Shown: positions 21,111 through 32,837 of the stretch, piece by piece | How positions within the stretch are numbered: the first letter of the stretch is position 1 | Layout: every line of letters starts with the position of its first letter | DNA from: Lepisosteus oculatus | Taxonomy: Eukaryota > Chordata > Actinopteri > Semionotiformes > Lepisosteidae | Assembly: GCF_040954835.1 (NCBI RefSeq) | Contig: NW_027168352.1 | Location: forward strand, 558,001-622,000 | Reading direction: 5' to 3' | Length of the DNA stretch: 64,000 bases | Made by a program: the position numbers and the translations under genes | Notes under the pieces: model-generated | Database searches by the model: none | Told to the model about the DNA's origin: nothing | What the model saw: only the letters and a program-made list of their open reading frames with translations

Positions 21111-21965
21111 CCCACCCAGGTACTGACCAGGCAAAGAATCACCAGTACATTGAATGAGGAAGTTAATCCTGAAATCCAATTACATATCTCAAGGTAAGAC
21201 AAATCCATAAGAACATGTCTTAGTATTACTTCGTTTACATTAGTATGGCACTGAGTTGGAGCTCCTCTTTAAGCTGTGGTTTAGTTTTGCATTCATGTGT
21301 TTCTAGAGCAGTTATTTATGGGGGTGGGTGGGTCTTTCACAGAGGCTCAGGACAAATCCCCCGCCTGAAAGTCTAATGTGTGCGTTCAGACAGTCACAGG
21401 TCAAGAGCCAGGCAGGAGGACAATGGACAGAAGAGCCAACGAACTAAAAATAAAAGAACAGATATGAAAAAGCCACCATCTTTTTTTTTTGACATTTTCC
21501 GACTTTCATGCAAGCCAGGACAAAGTTGCTCGTAGCTACTTGTGGATTCAAATACTCTATCGAGTGCTTTGATGAGTTTTTGCAATTTGATTGTCGTCCT
21601 GTCAGCCTGTTTCTGTTTTTTTTTTTTCAATCTAGGGATGGAAAGTATGAGGGAAATGATGGAGCAATCAATAACCGCTCCGGAAAAATGGCAGAAAGAA
21701 ATGGTCCGTCACTAAGGACATTTGTGAAGCAGAGGAGTGACATCACCACAAAGGCGACACATTCTGCTGATGGTTTTGGTGAATAATGATTGAGGCGCGT
21801 TAAGAGAAAGGTAGCTGTGTCAGCATGCGTAGGCTGCAAAGGATCAAGCAAAGGTTTACTCCATGCTGAAAAGAGAAGAAAAGAAGCACAACGTTGCGAC
21901 TGTGGAGCCTTCTGCGCCATCTTCTTTAGCGGTGATGATGTTTACATTGGAAAAACGGAGACATG
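21111..21965. repeat. tRNA-Asn downstream unit, copy 2
   Basis: 21250-21965 is an inverted copy of the sequence at 63110-63665, with one internal segment differing. The minus strand leads away from the tRNA-Asn and includes the interspersed-repeat tail at about 21850-21925. Confidence 0.6.
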
Positions 21966-22039
21966 CGTCCCTGGGTGGGCTTGAACCACCAACCTTTCAG
22001 TTAACAGCCGAACACGCTAACCGATTGCGCCACAGAGAC
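21966..22039 (-). tRNA. tRNA-Asn(GTT)
   Basis: The minus strand begins GTCTCTGTGGCGCAATCGGT, has anticodon GTT and ends in CCCACCCAGGGACG. All four stems pair. Its last 15 bases plus CCA are exactly complementary to the primer-binding site of the retrovirus that starts 97 bp away. Confidence 0.93.
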
Positions 22040-22135
22040 TGACGGCCTTTTGTGCTCCCTACATTTGCAGGTTTATGGTCAAAGAAAACAATCACTTGCG
22101 CTTCTTGCAGACAGCAATCTTTTTCCACTGACAAC

Positions 22136-23514
22136 TGTAGCGGCAATGCTTGTTAATAAGACAGAATTAAGCGTTGGTATGCTCCTAAAAGAGGCCCCAT
22201 CTCACCCTCCATCTCTGTGGTGCAGCCACAGAGAAAGAATTCATGCAAGCTGATTTAAGATGTTTTCTTGTGATAAGAAACCAGCTCCCAAAGGGGGATG
22301 CACTTAGCTAAGCCTGGCTATCATGATCAATGGTCATGCATTGGCGCCTATCAGTCTAGGGAGTGCCGAATGGACATCTGGACTGCATTCCTAAGTGTCA
22401 AGAGTAAGTGACTTATATCTCACCTTGACCAACCAATCAGGGACTGGCAGGGCGTGGTAATACCACGTGGGTCTCCAATGCCCGCCAAACTCTCAACCAA
22501 TCAGCACACATCTGGGTCTTGATCAAAAAGGGAGCGCAAGCTCAGTTCTGGGCTCTCCTTGGCCATTTTCGCGCATCCTCAGAGACAATCACGTGACAAC
22601 TGCTGTTGTCTGCAAAAGGACTTGGACTTTGTTCAAAGCGCGAGGCCGAAGATCCCGTACGTACTCAGAATTCTACCAACGTGAATGCTCCGCTTGATCA
22701 ACGGCAGCCTACAGTTGGACCCTCGTCGACAACCTGAATAGCTTATTCAGAAGCAGCGCTGGACCGGGAACGAACCAGTTTCTTCCCAGGCAAAAGAGTG
22801 ACTTGTGAGGACTCGCGGTCACACTCTGTGCATAGAGACTTTCTACTAGCCAGCCGGACTGCTGGTAGATCCCCTCGGAGCAACGACTGCCATGCGCGCC
22901 GCAGTTAGATTCCTCCGCCCGTCCTAATCCGAGCTGCACCTCGACTGGTTGGCCGGTAGCCAGAGGACGCCGTCACAACGCCCATTGGACAACCGCTGCA
23001 ACAGAGGCTGCAACAGAGCCTGTCAGCTGGTTTGGTGTTCGTGCCGGGAAACTCCAAATCCAAACACAGTGGATAAGTAAACCCCATGTTCTACATTGCG
23101 TCTCGAGAATTCAATTGTACCTCAACACAAGTTGTTATCAATTTAATTCATGAGTAATGTATTTACTTCCGAGTTTAGAGTAACAGTGGGTAATAACACT
23201 GATTAGCGATTTGGTAACCGAACGATATATATTGACATATATTCTCTGTTGTGTATCTCTTTGTGTTTGCATCTCTTCGAGATTATATACCTTGTATATT
23301 GATAACCCTCACCGTAAGGTCTGCCGCTCGTATCCAGGCAGACTAGTATATGTTTGGTGCACAGTTATATTAATAAATGTATCCCGTGTATTGAACCCGT
23401 GTGTGTGCGTTCTTAGTTGTTCTGACGATTGATTTTCTAAAAGCCCCAACGAACAACCTCGTGATTACTGCTACAATTAATAATTGTCTCAGTAAACCCA
23501 TCAAAACCTCTACA
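22136..23514 (+). repeat. 5' LTR
   Basis: The ends form the inverted pair TGTAG...CTACA. A polyadenylation signal AATAAA lies at 23372, about 140 bp before the LTR end. The LTR is long (1379 bp). It abuts the host sequence CACTGACAAC. Confidence 0.95.
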
Positions 23515-23519
23515 TTTAA

Positions 23520-23537
23520 TGGCGTCCCTGGGTGGGC
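23520..23537 (+). other. Primer-binding site matching tRNA-Asn
   Basis: TGGCGTCCCTGGGTGGGC starts 5 bp after the LTR. It is an 18-base exact complement of the 3' end (with CCA) of the tRNA-Asn(GTT) encoded at 21966 in this same window. Confidence 0.9.
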
Positions 23538-23789
23538 GGAGTTAAGAATGAAATGAGAATCAATCGCACAGAATAACTGATATTGCTGTGAGTTCAAGTT
23601 CAGCACAGCACCGCGGCTTCTATACGCGAATACCGGGTGTGCTGATAACTGCGCAAAGAAATCCCCCTGTTTTCTAGCGTTTAGTGTAACGTGTGCTGAT
23701 TGGAAATCCATCTGCTCGGGTGTTTAAATTCCATACTGTATTTTGGTAAAAGAAAAAAAAAGTAATACTCTTAAAGTTTCTCTGACGTA

Positions 23790-26700
23790 ATGACAATGGC
23801 TGCTAAAATGTCTGAAGTGGAGTCGCTTATAAGTACTATTTCTAGCGACGACAATCCTGGTTACTGGAGCGGTATCGAAAAGTTGAACTTTGATGATATT
23901 GAGAAGCTGCAAGTAGATTTAGTAGCTAAAGTAGCGAACCAGCTTAACACAGGAGGGTCCGTGAACGCAGTTCAGGTCCTATCGAGTTTCGCCTTAAATC
24001 TAGCTAAACAGCTGGAACTGTCTTTGTCCGAGCTGACAAAGTTTCAAAAGCTTCAGGGAAAGCTAGAAAGATATAAGGCGGAGCGAGTTGAGTTGTTGGA
24101 TATAATCAGAGAAAAGAGAGTGAAAAATGAGGAAAGTGAAGACAGACTCAGGGAAGTTTTAGGTAAATTAGATGACCTGTCTGCTAGAGGAACTGCGGCT
24201 GAGGTAGCTAGGAGAGACCTGGAAGCGAGCTTGAAAGAAAAAGAAAAAGAAATTGAGAGTTTAAATGAGCTCAGCCAGGAAAGGCAAAAGGAGTTAGATG
24301 CTGCCGTACTGGAAGCAAAACAGGCTAGATCCCACTTGCATGCCAGCCCACCTAGCAGCCCGGAGCGCTCACCCAGCGCGCCGGGAGGAGGTTTCTCCCG
24401 GCCAGGGTCTGTGGTCGGATCGGTATGGGGGAGATCGCCGAGTCCTGCGCGAGACGCAAGGGCGATGCAATTCAGGCAGAGACCCCCTGCTCCTGATCAC
24501 GGCCGTCCCCCTGCCCGCGGAGAAACCGTAAAAGTTAACCTCCACTCCCTGAGGCAGTTAGCCAAAGATGTAGAAAGGTTTGACCCATCAGTGTCAGGGA
24601 ACAATGTGGAAACCTACATCGATGAGCTGAGACATACTTTGCAGTTTATGCCCGGAGCGTCCGAACAGGAAAAGGCTTTGTTAGTAAGGAAAACTACTAG
24701 CCGAGCGGTCCACGAGTGGATGTCTAGACAAGGACCGGAGGTCTGTAATAGCTTTGAGGAGCTGTGTCAGGCAATGATCGGAGAATTTTCGGCTTTTATC
24801 GATCCCATAGCTGCCGTGGCCGCTGCGCACCATATTAAGCACGAAAAAGCTGAAGCCCCTCGCGACTATTATGAGAGGCTTAGGCGCACTTATTTTGCAG
24901 GGCGGAATGAAGAGGGTTGCGAAGAGAACGTGAATTTCAAAGGTTTATTCATTGCTAATCTGCATCCCTCAGTCAGGAAAATGATTGTGATGCACACAGA
25001 TGCAAAAGCGATGAAAATGGCTGACATTAGAAGGTTGGCTCAAAAAGCCTGGGGAGCTGAAGTCTCTGCTTCCTCAGAGCGAAAACCTGCTAAAACGGCC
25101 GTGTTCGCCACTAAAGCCAGCAGGGTTGACGACTCGCCTCAGCTCGAGGGAGCTGAGGTTCCTGAGCCCTATAAGCCCCGGCGCAAAATAGGCAGGCAAG
25201 ACCGCACTAAGCGTCAGAGCCGCCGTGAGCGCTACGGGGAAGGCAAGGGCTCAGGCAGAGCCTATCATAAGACTGGACGAAGGGAGTCGACTGCAGCCCG
25301 CCTGGCCCGGCTTGAACAAGCCCTGCTTGAGAGACCAGGACAGGGTAAACCTTCCGCACCGAATGCCGGAAGCGTGAATGAGCTTAGGGGGACCACGCCC
25401 CTTCTCACTGGAGGAGGCGGGGATCCACCCCAAACCCCTCCCTCAGTCTATCTGATTGGGTGGGAGGGTTCCTGCCTGAAAGAAGGCTGTGACTTTGAGT
25501 TGGGCGCTGACCCCGCCCCTGAAGTCAAAGGAAAGGCAGGCTTCCAACAATTCTTAGGGAATCTCAGTCAGAAAGGCAAAGCAAGGCGTATTTATATCAA
25601 GGTTTCTCTTGAAAGCGTCTTAGATAGAGAAGCACTGATTGACACTGGGGCTGAAATTAGTTTGATGTCAGCCGATCTACTCAGCGAGCTCAAACGAGTA
25701 GCGAAAGGAAAAGGCATCAGACTTAAGGTAGAACCGTGTAAGATAGATATTTCCAGCTATACCCAGGATCATGCCAGGATCACACACCGAGTGTGGGTGG
25801 CACTTAGGTTCGGGCCAATGAATGTGGTGCATCCTGTTTACATCTCTAGGTTTAAAACAGAGCCACTACTCATTGGCCAAGACCTGCTTGACAGGCTGGA
25901 GCCTCTGGTGGACTGCCAGCGTGGAAAATTGTGGGCTCAGGTCAAAAACCCTAAGCCTGTCGTACAGCAAAAAGGGGGGTTCAGTGGTTATGCTGTGACC
26001 ACACAGTGCCCACTGAACACTATAGCTGAGTTGGAGGTTCCACCTGGTTCCTCTGGACGAGAAATAAATGTCTCTTCTTGCTTTCCAAAACTACAGGGAA
26101 GTCCTGCCCAGGCCAGCACTCCCACGGTCTCCCAACTACAGGAGCAGTGCTCCGAGCAGCTGCTTGACCCGCCAGGTAAAGCACACCCCTTTTTCATCCC
26201 TGAAGAAGAGTGGATCTCCCTGTCCGGTAATGAATGGGAGTCCTTTCTGTGCGCCCTGGTACCTCAGGGGGACCAGGACTACCACCCCATGGTGGTGGGA
26301 GGGGTCCAGGTTGCAGAAGTGCAGGTTGATGATGTAATTCTCAGCCTCAGCTCTGAGAAGTCCATAATCAGTGAAGGTCTGTTCAAGGACCTGTCGCGAA
26401 GCCGTCAGGTGACCCTGGTGACGCAGTCACAGGTTCTGTGGTGGGCACCCCCACCTCATAGGTCCATTTGGAGCAAAGGAAGTTGTGTAGCTTCCATCTC
26501 CATCGGAAAAAGGAAGTTTGCTCACTACTTCCAGGTAGCACCTCAGCTGACCCATTCGGTCTGTATTGGTGCAGACCTCTTGGTTCGACTGGGCGCCCAG
26601 CTGGACACAGTAAACAGTGTGCTGTGGACACGGGTGAACCCAGATGCCCACTCTCTAAGCGGCGACCCCGAGAACATTCGGTCAGGTCAGACGATTCCTC

Positions 26701-29700
26701 AGGCCTGCCAGGTTGTAAATGAATCGGACCTGATCGTTCCTGCATCAACCGCAGGGTTTCCGGTACGCCTTGTCCTGAAGAAGGGACAGAGAATGGATGC
26801 TGAGATGGTTTTCTTCCAACCATCAGCTCAGTTTATCAGACTGAACCTAGCAGTCTGTGGTACCCCCAGACTGGAACGGAATGGCCGAGCCACCTGCCTG
26901 TTGGTGCAGAACATAGCAAAACAAGATGTCAAAATCCCTGCTCGCACTGACATGGGACTGGTAATTGACAATGGTTTCTATGATTTCGAACTGGCCATCC
27001 CAGTACTGGGGCAGCTCCCTAGTCCCTTGGCCAGGGAGGGGGGAAACGAGCAGGTGTACTACACCTACCCCCGGCGGATGATCGCAATTATGCCAATAGA
27101 GGGATTCTGCAACCAGGAGGTGTGCAGAGTGGACCTTAGCGATAAGGATGAGATGGTTGTGTACACAGTACACGCAGGTGTTCCGACGGACCACTCAGCT
27201 AAGAGTGCGACCCGGGATACCGCCATGCCGTCAAAAGCGGGGTTCCTAGAGCAGGTACAGGAACAGGTTGGTAAGGCAGATGCCCTGGAAACGGAAAGCC
27301 AGCGTCAGCAGCTGCGTCAGATCTTCCAGGATTTCCAGGAAGTGTTTGCACGGGATGCCTATGACTGCGGGGTGACGGATTTGCACACAGTGCGCATTCC
27401 CACAGCCCCTGGCGCCCGCCCAACCTATGTCAGGCAGTATCGCATTCCCCTCACGGCATACGAGTCCATAAAGCAGACGTTGGATGCTCTACTAGAGCGT
27501 CAGATCATAAGGGAGTGCAACTCCACTTATAACTCCCCACTGTGGCCGGTGCTGAAACCCAATGGTAAGTGGCGTCTGACCATTGACTACCGGCAGCTGA
27601 ATAAACAGGTTCCTTTGTCACGATGGCCAATGATCTACCTAGATCAGGAGTTAGCCAAGGTGACAACAGCGAAATATTTCACCACAGTGGATGTGGCCAA
27701 TGGGTTCTGGACCCTTAAGGTAGAACCGACAGACCAGTACAAACTGGCCTTTTCCTTCGGAAACAGGCAGTTCACCTGGAATCGATGCCCCTTTGGGTAT
27801 TCCAACTCCCCAGCGGAGTTCAACATATTTCTGCACAAAGCCATGAGTGATGCAGCCGCCAGGGGCAACCTGGTCTATGTGGACGATATTCTGATGCGGA
27901 GTCAGACCTGGGAAGAACACATGGCCGAGATCAGGCATGTGTTGACCCAGCTCTCCCGTGCAGGGGCCAAACTGTCCCTGGCTAAGGGACAGTGGTGTAG
28001 GACCCAAGTGGAGTACGTGGGACTGTTGGTTGGAGCCCAAGGCATACAGCCACAGTCCAGCAGAGTCCAAGCTATCCAGAATATGAAGTCGCCCACTAAC
28101 CTGTCTGAACTGCGCAGCTTTCTGGGAGTATGTAATTATTCCCGGCAGTTCATTGAGGATTACGCTGAAATAGCAAGGCCCCTCCACAAGCTGTTGCAGA
28201 AAGACGTGCCCTTTGAGTGGGGACCTTCCCCAGAACAGGCTGTGATGGAGCTGAAGCGCAAACTCGGTAGTGCGCCGTGCTTGGCCTACCCTGACAAAAA
28301 TAAGGTCTTCTACCTTGAAGCAGGGTTCTCAGAGCACTGCCTTGGGGCTGCTCTGAGTCAGGAATATGACCAAGAGCGAAGGGTGGTGGCGTATGCCAGT
28401 CGAGCCCTGACCCCAGTGGAGCAAAAGTTCTTGGACTGCGAGAAGGCCCTGTTGTCTACGGTCTGGTCGGTAGAACACTTCCGTAGTTATGTAGGGGGAC
28501 AAAAGATCATCATCGAAACCTGCCACCAACCTGTGACATTCCTGCATAGCCAGAGACTGAAAGCAGGCAGGGTGTCAAATAGCAGGATTGTGGCATGGAT
28601 GATGGCCCTACAAGGCTATGAGATAGAGGTACGTTATGCACAGAGCAAGAAAATGTACCTGGGACAGGGCCTGGCTTTGGGCCAAGTGTGTCACGGCTGT
28701 GACACTGACATGGAAGCTCCAGAAATGATTCCCGCTGCTGAGCTACCGAACAATCATCGGTACTACGATGAGAACGTGGGCCAGGGCTTACCCATGGCCT
28801 ATGTTGACGGTTGCTCTTTTCGCCACGAACAGCAGGTGCTAGCAGGGGTAGGTGTAGTCTGGCAAGACAATACTCCCTGTGGGCCGACCCGCTATAAGCT
28901 AGGACCAAAGACTAGTCAGTATGCGGAAGTAGCTGGGGTGCTGATCACACTCCAGCAGGCCCTGACAAATGGCCTTAAACAATTTGTCATCTGTAGTGAC
29001 TCGAACTACGCCCGACATAGCTTCGTGTCCCATCTTCCGTATTGGAAGGGTAACAGCATGAAAAATGCCCGGGGCAAGGAAGTAAAGAACAAAGAGTTGT
29101 TCCTGGCCAGTGACAAGCTCACGACCGAGGCTGGAATGATGGTTTACTGGAGGAAGGTGAAGGGACACTCCCAGGTGAAGGGACCCGACAAAGACGGGAA
29201 TGATGAGGCCGACTGGCTGGCCAAATCTGGCGCCTTAGAGGGTGATCCCTGGCAGTTCCAGCAGGAATGGCTACCCCCAGAAACCGTGGCTGAGGTCAAG
29301 GCAGTCACCCGAAGCAGGGCTAGACAGGATGTCGGAGCCGACCCTCAATCTGTAGTGCTTGGGTCACAGGGTTTTAACACCGATCTTGCGGAAATGCAGA
29401 AACAGGACCCAGCAATTGGGCAAATGTATCAGCATATCGCTGACCCAGTGCGTCAACCTCTTTCAGAGCAGGTGCTGAGCCAGTCTCCGGAGCTGAAGGA
29501 GCTGGCAGAGGTGAAAGACAACCTAAAAATTATAAAGGGGTTGTTGGTTTGTGTACCAGTTGCACAAGGTGTCCCAAAGTGGGTAGTTCCCCGCTGTCAT
29601 CGGGGGGTCATGATCCAACACGCTCATGACGAACCCTGTGGGGGTCACCGGGGAATCAAGGCCACGTACGACACTATCCAGCAGGTGGCATTCTGGCCTC

Positions 29701-30698
29701 ACATGGGCCGAGACATCGCCGCGTATGTAAAGGGGTGTCTGACGTGTAGCCAGTTCCAACCATCACGGCCCTTGCACCGTGCACCACTCCAGAAAAAGGG
29801 AATGACATTCCCCTGGTCCAATCTACAAATGGATTGGGTGGGGCCGCTGGTGAGGTCATCCAGAGGGAACAAATATTTCCTCACTGTTACGTGTGCATTC
29901 ACAAAATGGATTGAGTGCCTCCCAGCACCCAACGACACGGCAGAGACAACTGCAGTGCTGTTGGTGAACCATGTGTTCAGTCGATGGGGACTCCCCCTGA
30001 CCGTGGACTCGGATCGGGGAACCCATTTCACAGCTACAGTAATGGCAACCCTGTGGAATATGCTTGGGGTCAAGGCCCAGTTGCATATCTCCTACCACCC
30101 TCAATCCTCGGGCCAGGCAGAAAGGGCAAACCGAACGGTGGTTAGTATGCTCAAAAAGTTTGTCTCCACCAACAGTAGGGACTGGGACATTAAGCTGCCC
30201 CTGGTTCTGATGGCCATCCGAGCCACTCCCCATTGCTCTACGGGGGTCCCACCTTTTGAGATGATGACAGGTCGGAAGATGACTCTTCCCCTACACTGTC
30301 TCTATGGGGTGGAGGACCTGAGCACGACGGGGGCTGCTACGGCCCATCAGTATGTGTCAGACCTGCGAGCACATCTGCAGGCAACCTTTGCTTTTGCCCA
30401 GAACAATCTGGGAAGGAGTGCAGAGGGTAGGAAAGCATACTATGACCGGAAGGCAGTTAACCAGGAACTCCAAGTAGGAGACAAGGTCCTGTACTTCCAA
30501 TTTGCCAAACCCACAGGGGTGGCCCGGAAGTTCTTACCCAGTTGGACAGGACCCCACGAGATTGTCGATAAGGTATCACCGGTAGCTTATCGAATTCGGA
30601 TTGAAAAGGGAAGGCAATCTCTGGTCTACAAGTGGGTGCATCGCAACCACCTCCGATTGTATCGCCCATCTCAAATGGCGCCGGAGGACACAGAATAG
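23790..30698 (+). CDS. gag-pol: Retroviral Gag-Pol polyprotein, single frame
   Basis: 2302 codons without a Gag/Pol frame break. In order: a long coiled coil (about 75-180); a Pro/Ser linker; a capsid-like helical region (about 245-425); a basic Arg/Lys/Gly tract (about 460-510) with no obvious CCHC knuckle; a retropepsin with IDTGAE (DTG at 618); a second retropepsin-like segment (about 835-960); reverse transcriptase with YVDD at 1363; an RNase H-like tether; a second RNase H (about 1670-1815, with YVDG, SDSN and GNDEAD); and an integrase with an HHCC zinc module (about 1950-1990), a D,D,E core starting at MDW 2014, and a GPY/F-like C-terminus. Two RNase H-type domains are a retrovirus trait. 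The single frame recalls Ty3-like elements. The true initiator could be a nearby downstream Met. It is treated as a fossil copy. Confidence 0.9.
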   Translation: MTMAAKMSEVESLISTISSDDNPGYWSGIEKLNFDDIEKLQVDLVAKVANQLNTGGSVNAVQVLSSFALNLAKQLELSLSELTKFQKLQGKLERYKAERVELLDIIREKRVKNEESEDRLREVLGKLDDLSARGTAAEVARRDLEASLKEKEKEIESLNELSQERQKELDAAVLEAKQARSHLHASPPSSPERSPSAPGGGFSRPGSVVGSVWGRSPSPARDARAMQFRQRPPAPDHGRPPARGETVKVNLHSLRQLAKDVERFDPSVSGNNVETYIDELRHTLQFMPGASEQEKALLVRKTTSRAVHEWMSRQGPEVCNSFEELCQAMIGEFSAFIDPIAAVAAAHHIKHEKAEAPRDYYERLRRTYFAGRNEEGCEENVNFKGLFIANLHPSVRKMIVMHTDAKAMKMADIRRLAQKAWGAEVSASSERKPAKTAVFATKASRVDDSPQLEGAEVPEPYKPRRKIGRQDRTKRQSRRERYGEGKGSGRAYHKTGRRESTAARLARLEQALLERPGQGKPSAPNAGSVNELRGTTPLLTGGGGDPPQTPPSVYLIGWEGSCLKEGCDFELGADPAPEVKGKAGFQQFLGNLSQKGKARRIYIKVSLESVLDREALIDTGAEISLMSADLLSELKRVAKGKGIRLKVEPCKIDISSYTQDHARITHRVWVALRFGPMNVVHPVYISRFKTEPLLIGQDLLDRLEPLVDCQRGKLWAQVKNPKPVVQQKGGFSGYAVTTQCPLNTIAELEVPPGSSGREINVSSCFPKLQGSPAQASTPTVSQLQEQCSEQLLDPPGKAHPFFIPEEEWISLSGNEWESFLCALVPQGDQDYHPMVVGGVQVAEVQVDDVILSLSSEKSIISEGLFKDLSRSRQVTLVTQSQVLWWAPPPHRSIWSKGSCVASISIGKRKFAHYFQVAPQLTHSVCIGADLLVRLGAQLDTVNSVLWTRVNPDAHSLSGDPENIRSGQTIPQACQVVNESDLIVPASTAGFPVRLVLKKGQRMDAEMVFFQPSAQFIRLNLAVCGTPRLERNGRATCLLVQNIAKQDVKIPARTDMGLVIDNGFYDFELAIPVLGQLPSPLAREGGNEQVYYTYPRRMIAIMPIEGFCNQEVCRVDLSDKDEMVVYTVHAGVPTDHSAKSATRDTAMPSKAGFLEQVQEQVGKADALETESQRQQLRQIFQDFQEVFARDAYDCGVTDLHTVRIPTAPGARPTYVRQYRIPLTAYESIKQTLDALLERQIIRECNSTYNSPLWPVLKPNGKWRLTIDYRQLNKQVPLSRWPMIYLDQELAKVTTAKYFTTVDVANGFWTLKVEPTDQYKLAFSFGNRQFTWNRCPFGYSNSPAEFNIFLHKAMSDAAARGNLVYVDDILMRSQTWEEHMAEIRHVLTQLSRAGAKLSLAKGQWCRTQVEYVGLLVGAQGIQPQSSRVQAIQNMKSPTNLSELRSFLGVCNYSRQFIEDYAEIARPLHKLLQKDVPFEWGPSPEQAVMELKRKLGSAPCLAYPDKNKVFYLEAGFSEHCLGAALSQEYDQERRVVAYASRALTPVEQKFLDCEKALLSTVWSVEHFRSYVGGQKIIIETCHQPVTFLHSQRLKAGRVSNSRIVAWMMALQGYEIEVRYAQSKKMYLGQGLALGQVCHGCDTDMEAPEMIPAAELPNNHRYYDENVGQGLPMAYVDGCSFRHEQQVLAGVGVVWQDNTPCGPTRYKLGPKTSQYAEVAGVLITLQQALTNGLKQFVICSDSNYARHSFVSHLPYWKGNSMKNARGKEVKNKELFLASDKLTTEAGMMVYWRKVKGHSQVKGPDKDGNDEADWLAKSGALEGDPWQFQQEWLPPETVAEVKAVTRSRARQDVGADPQSVVLGSQGFNTDLAEMQKQDPAIGQMYQHIADPVRQPLSEQVLSQSPELKELAEVKDNLKIIKGLLVCVPVAQGVPKWVVPRCHRGVMIQHAHDEPCGGHRGIKATYDTIQQVAFWPHMGRDIAAYVKGCLTCSQFQPSRPLHRAPLQKKGMTFPWSNLQMDWVGPLVRSSRGNKYFLTVTCAFTKWIECLPAPNDTAETTAVLLVNHVFSRWGLPLTVDSDRGTHFTATVMATLWNMLGVKAQLHISYHPQSSGQAERANRTVVSMLKKFVSTNSRDWDIKLPLVLMAIRATPHCSTGVPPFEMMTGRKMTLPLHCLYGVEDLSTTGAATAHQYVSDLRAHLQATFAFAQNNLGRSAEGRKAYYDRKAVNQELQVGDKVLYFQFAKPTGVARKFLPSWTGPHEIVDKVSPVAYRIRIEKGRQSLVYKWVHRNHLRLYRPSQMAPEDTE

Positions 30699-30803
30699 GG
30701 TTAAAAGTCTAAACCCAATCAAAGAGGGGGGTGCCCCTTTGTAGTTGCAGGTAGTTAGGTACTGTAGTGTAGGTCCTGCTAGGAAAATATATTCAAAAAT
30801 ATA

Positions 30804-32609
30804 GTGGAACTGTACCATGTGCCTCATCTGTGTTCCAGAATGGGAATCCTAAAACTGCCACGGCTGGTCCTGACAGTACTGTGGATCGCCTCGACACAGC
30901 CCCTTGAAGTTGTGGAACCCGGTCCTCCTACCGGCATAGTCCTGCAGGACGCTCCCGGATTGTTGTTAACAAATTGCAGAACATATACTCAGCGAGTGTA
31001 TGTACGGCTGGACCCACATGATGTGTTTCGGAAGCACATCAACATGAACAGTAGGGTGTCCTATCATGGTAGGCAGTGGGCTGGGGATACTGTATGGCAT
31101 GCCCAGCTAGACACTATACACATGCTCCGCCAGCTGAGGAAGGCAACAGTCACCCAGGAGGAGATGACGGGCCTCAACCGCCCCAAAAGGTTCTTGGGGG
31201 GTCTGATTGCTGCGGCCTCCGCCGTGGGTTCGCTGTTTTCAGCTGGTCTGTTTGCTGCTAACACTGTCACCCTGACCACCCTGAGAAGGCAGGTGTCTGG
31301 GTTACGTAAGGAAATGCCAGAAATTTATGACAAGCTGTATCAGCAGCAGCAGCGGCTGGAAAGCCTAGGGAAAACCTTACAGGGCACAATTTTAGCAGTA
31401 AACCTTCATGCAGCACTGTTAAATAACACCCTCCACACCGTGGGCAGGATTGTCGACGTGTTACAGTGGGACTATGCTTATGTGCAACAGGTCAGAATGC
31501 TGATGCAGGATCTGCTTAGGGAGCTTAGTGCCACAGTAACTAGCCTAGCCATGGGACAGATTCCAACCTACTTGGTTCCACTGTCCTTAGTAGAAGAAGT
31601 ACTGAAGACAACCACTTCCGAGATGGTGCAGCCATTGCAAGTACATCTTGCATACAGTCTAGGCAGTGCCATTCCCATACATGTCAACCCCGAAGCCAAG
31701 GAAATAGGTTTCCTGTTGAACCTTCCCATCGTGAGTAGCAAGGATATCTATAGACTCAAGTCTATATTGAACGTTGGCTTCTGGAGGGGGGACATGCATG
31801 TGAAGTTGACCACCCCACCGCTCGTAGCTTACCAGGAGGATGATCCGAATTTGTACCTTGTTCCAAACCTGGAACTGTGTATATCAACCAAGGATATCCA
31901 CTGGGTATGCCCAAGTAAGCCATTCCTTAGGGACACAACTCAGAGGTTGTGTGGTATCAGAAAGGGGGCTGCCACTGAAAAGTGTAAAGCCACAGTGACG
32001 AGCAAACGTGAGGTTAACGAACCCCAGGTTGAGCAGGTGGGAAAGAAATGGCTGGTCAGCACACCACAATTAACGGTTACAATAACCTATGACAGACATG
32101 ATACAGCTACCGAAGTGCAGCTACCCAACCAAACAGTTTTTCTACAAGTTCCTGAAGGAGCTATAGTGCATCTCAACGATTTAGCACTGTATCACCTGGA
32201 GTCAGAACCGTATGAAACGGAACTCGAGATTGTGGACGCTTTCAGAGGACACAGCGTTGACTTGGATGAGAGAATCCAAGAGACAGTAAGTCTTGAGGGT
32301 GTACAGGTAGTCGAATTTGTTCTCAACGACACAAACTTAAAAACTACACTGGTAGGTCCCAAGCACAGTCGGTGTGGATCCTCTGGGGCGCTAGGGACAG
32401 TAAACGTGGTCATCTTGACACTGCTGCTGGGTAGCTGGATCATGGCTGGGGTAATGTGTTGGATGCTGTTCTCTTGTATCAAAGCCTTGCTGGGTAGTTT
32501 GAATGAGACAAAGGGAGCAATGGTTTATCACCGAAATCAGGTAACCACGCCCAAGCGTCTGCCTGCTGCAGAGCTATCCGATACTGATAGTGAACTGCCG
32601 GAAGTTTAA
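30804..32609 (+). CDS. env: Retroviral envelope, class I fusion type with short N-terminal subunit
   Basis: 601 codons. A hydrophobic signal segment begins at about residue 14. A furin-type site RPKR at 126-129 is followed by a Gly/Ala-rich fusion peptide (FLGGLIAAASAVG) and a heptad region (about 155-240). A transmembrane helix lies near 531-560, with a cytoplasmic tail of about 40 residues. The N-terminal subunit is only about 129 residues. I see no CX6CC motif or the immunosuppressive-type segment of gamma-type envelopes. The layout is closer to F proteins of errantiviruses, baculoviruses or paramyxoviruses. It starts 105 bp after gag-pol, so expression from a spliced mRNA would be expected. 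Confidence 0.85.
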   Translation: MELYHVPHLCSRMGILKLPRLVLTVLWIASTQPLEVVEPGPPTGIVLQDAPGLLLTNCRTYTQRVYVRLDPHDVFRKHINMNSRVSYHGRQWAGDTVWHAQLDTIHMLRQLRKATVTQEEMTGLNRPKRFLGGLIAAASAVGSLFSAGLFAANTVTLTTLRRQVSGLRKEMPEIYDKLYQQQQRLESLGKTLQGTILAVNLHAALLNNTLHTVGRIVDVLQWDYAYVQQVRMLMQDLLRELSATVTSLAMGQIPTYLVPLSLVEEVLKTTTSEMVQPLQVHLAYSLGSAIPIHVNPEAKEIGFLLNLPIVSSKDIYRLKSILNVGFWRGDMHVKLTTPPLVAYQEDDPNLYLVPNLELCISTKDIHWVCPSKPFLRDTTQRLCGIRKGAATEKCKATVTSKREVNEPQVEQVGKKWLVSTPQLTVTITYDRHDTATEVQLPNQTVFLQVPEGAIVHLNDLALYHLESEPYETELEIVDAFRGHSVDLDERIQETVSLEGVQVVEFVLNDTNLKTTLVGPKHSRCGSSGALGTVNVVILTLLLGSWIMAGVMCWMLFSCIKALLGSLNETKGAMVYHRNQVTTPKRLPAAELSDTDSELPEV

Positions 32610-32823
32610 GGTCTAGGGCTAATGATGACGCCCGATGCCTCATTTCTATGTACCTTATAACTGAGAGCAGGTATACGCAATGTTCTTTCCAACACTATTT
32701 CCTGTACAAATTCTCGAGAGGTAATGTGAATATTGGGTGGTAGAATCCACCGGGGTACAACAGACATCACTTAACTCTGTTTTTGTTTTGAAGGCAACAA
32801 CGCCTCAGGACCTCGTGACCTTC

Positions 32824-32837
32824 AAAAAGGGGGGATA
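32824..32837 (+). other. Polypurine tract
   Basis: AAAAAGGGGGGATA directly precedes the 3' LTR, as expected for plus-strand priming. Confidence 0.85.
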
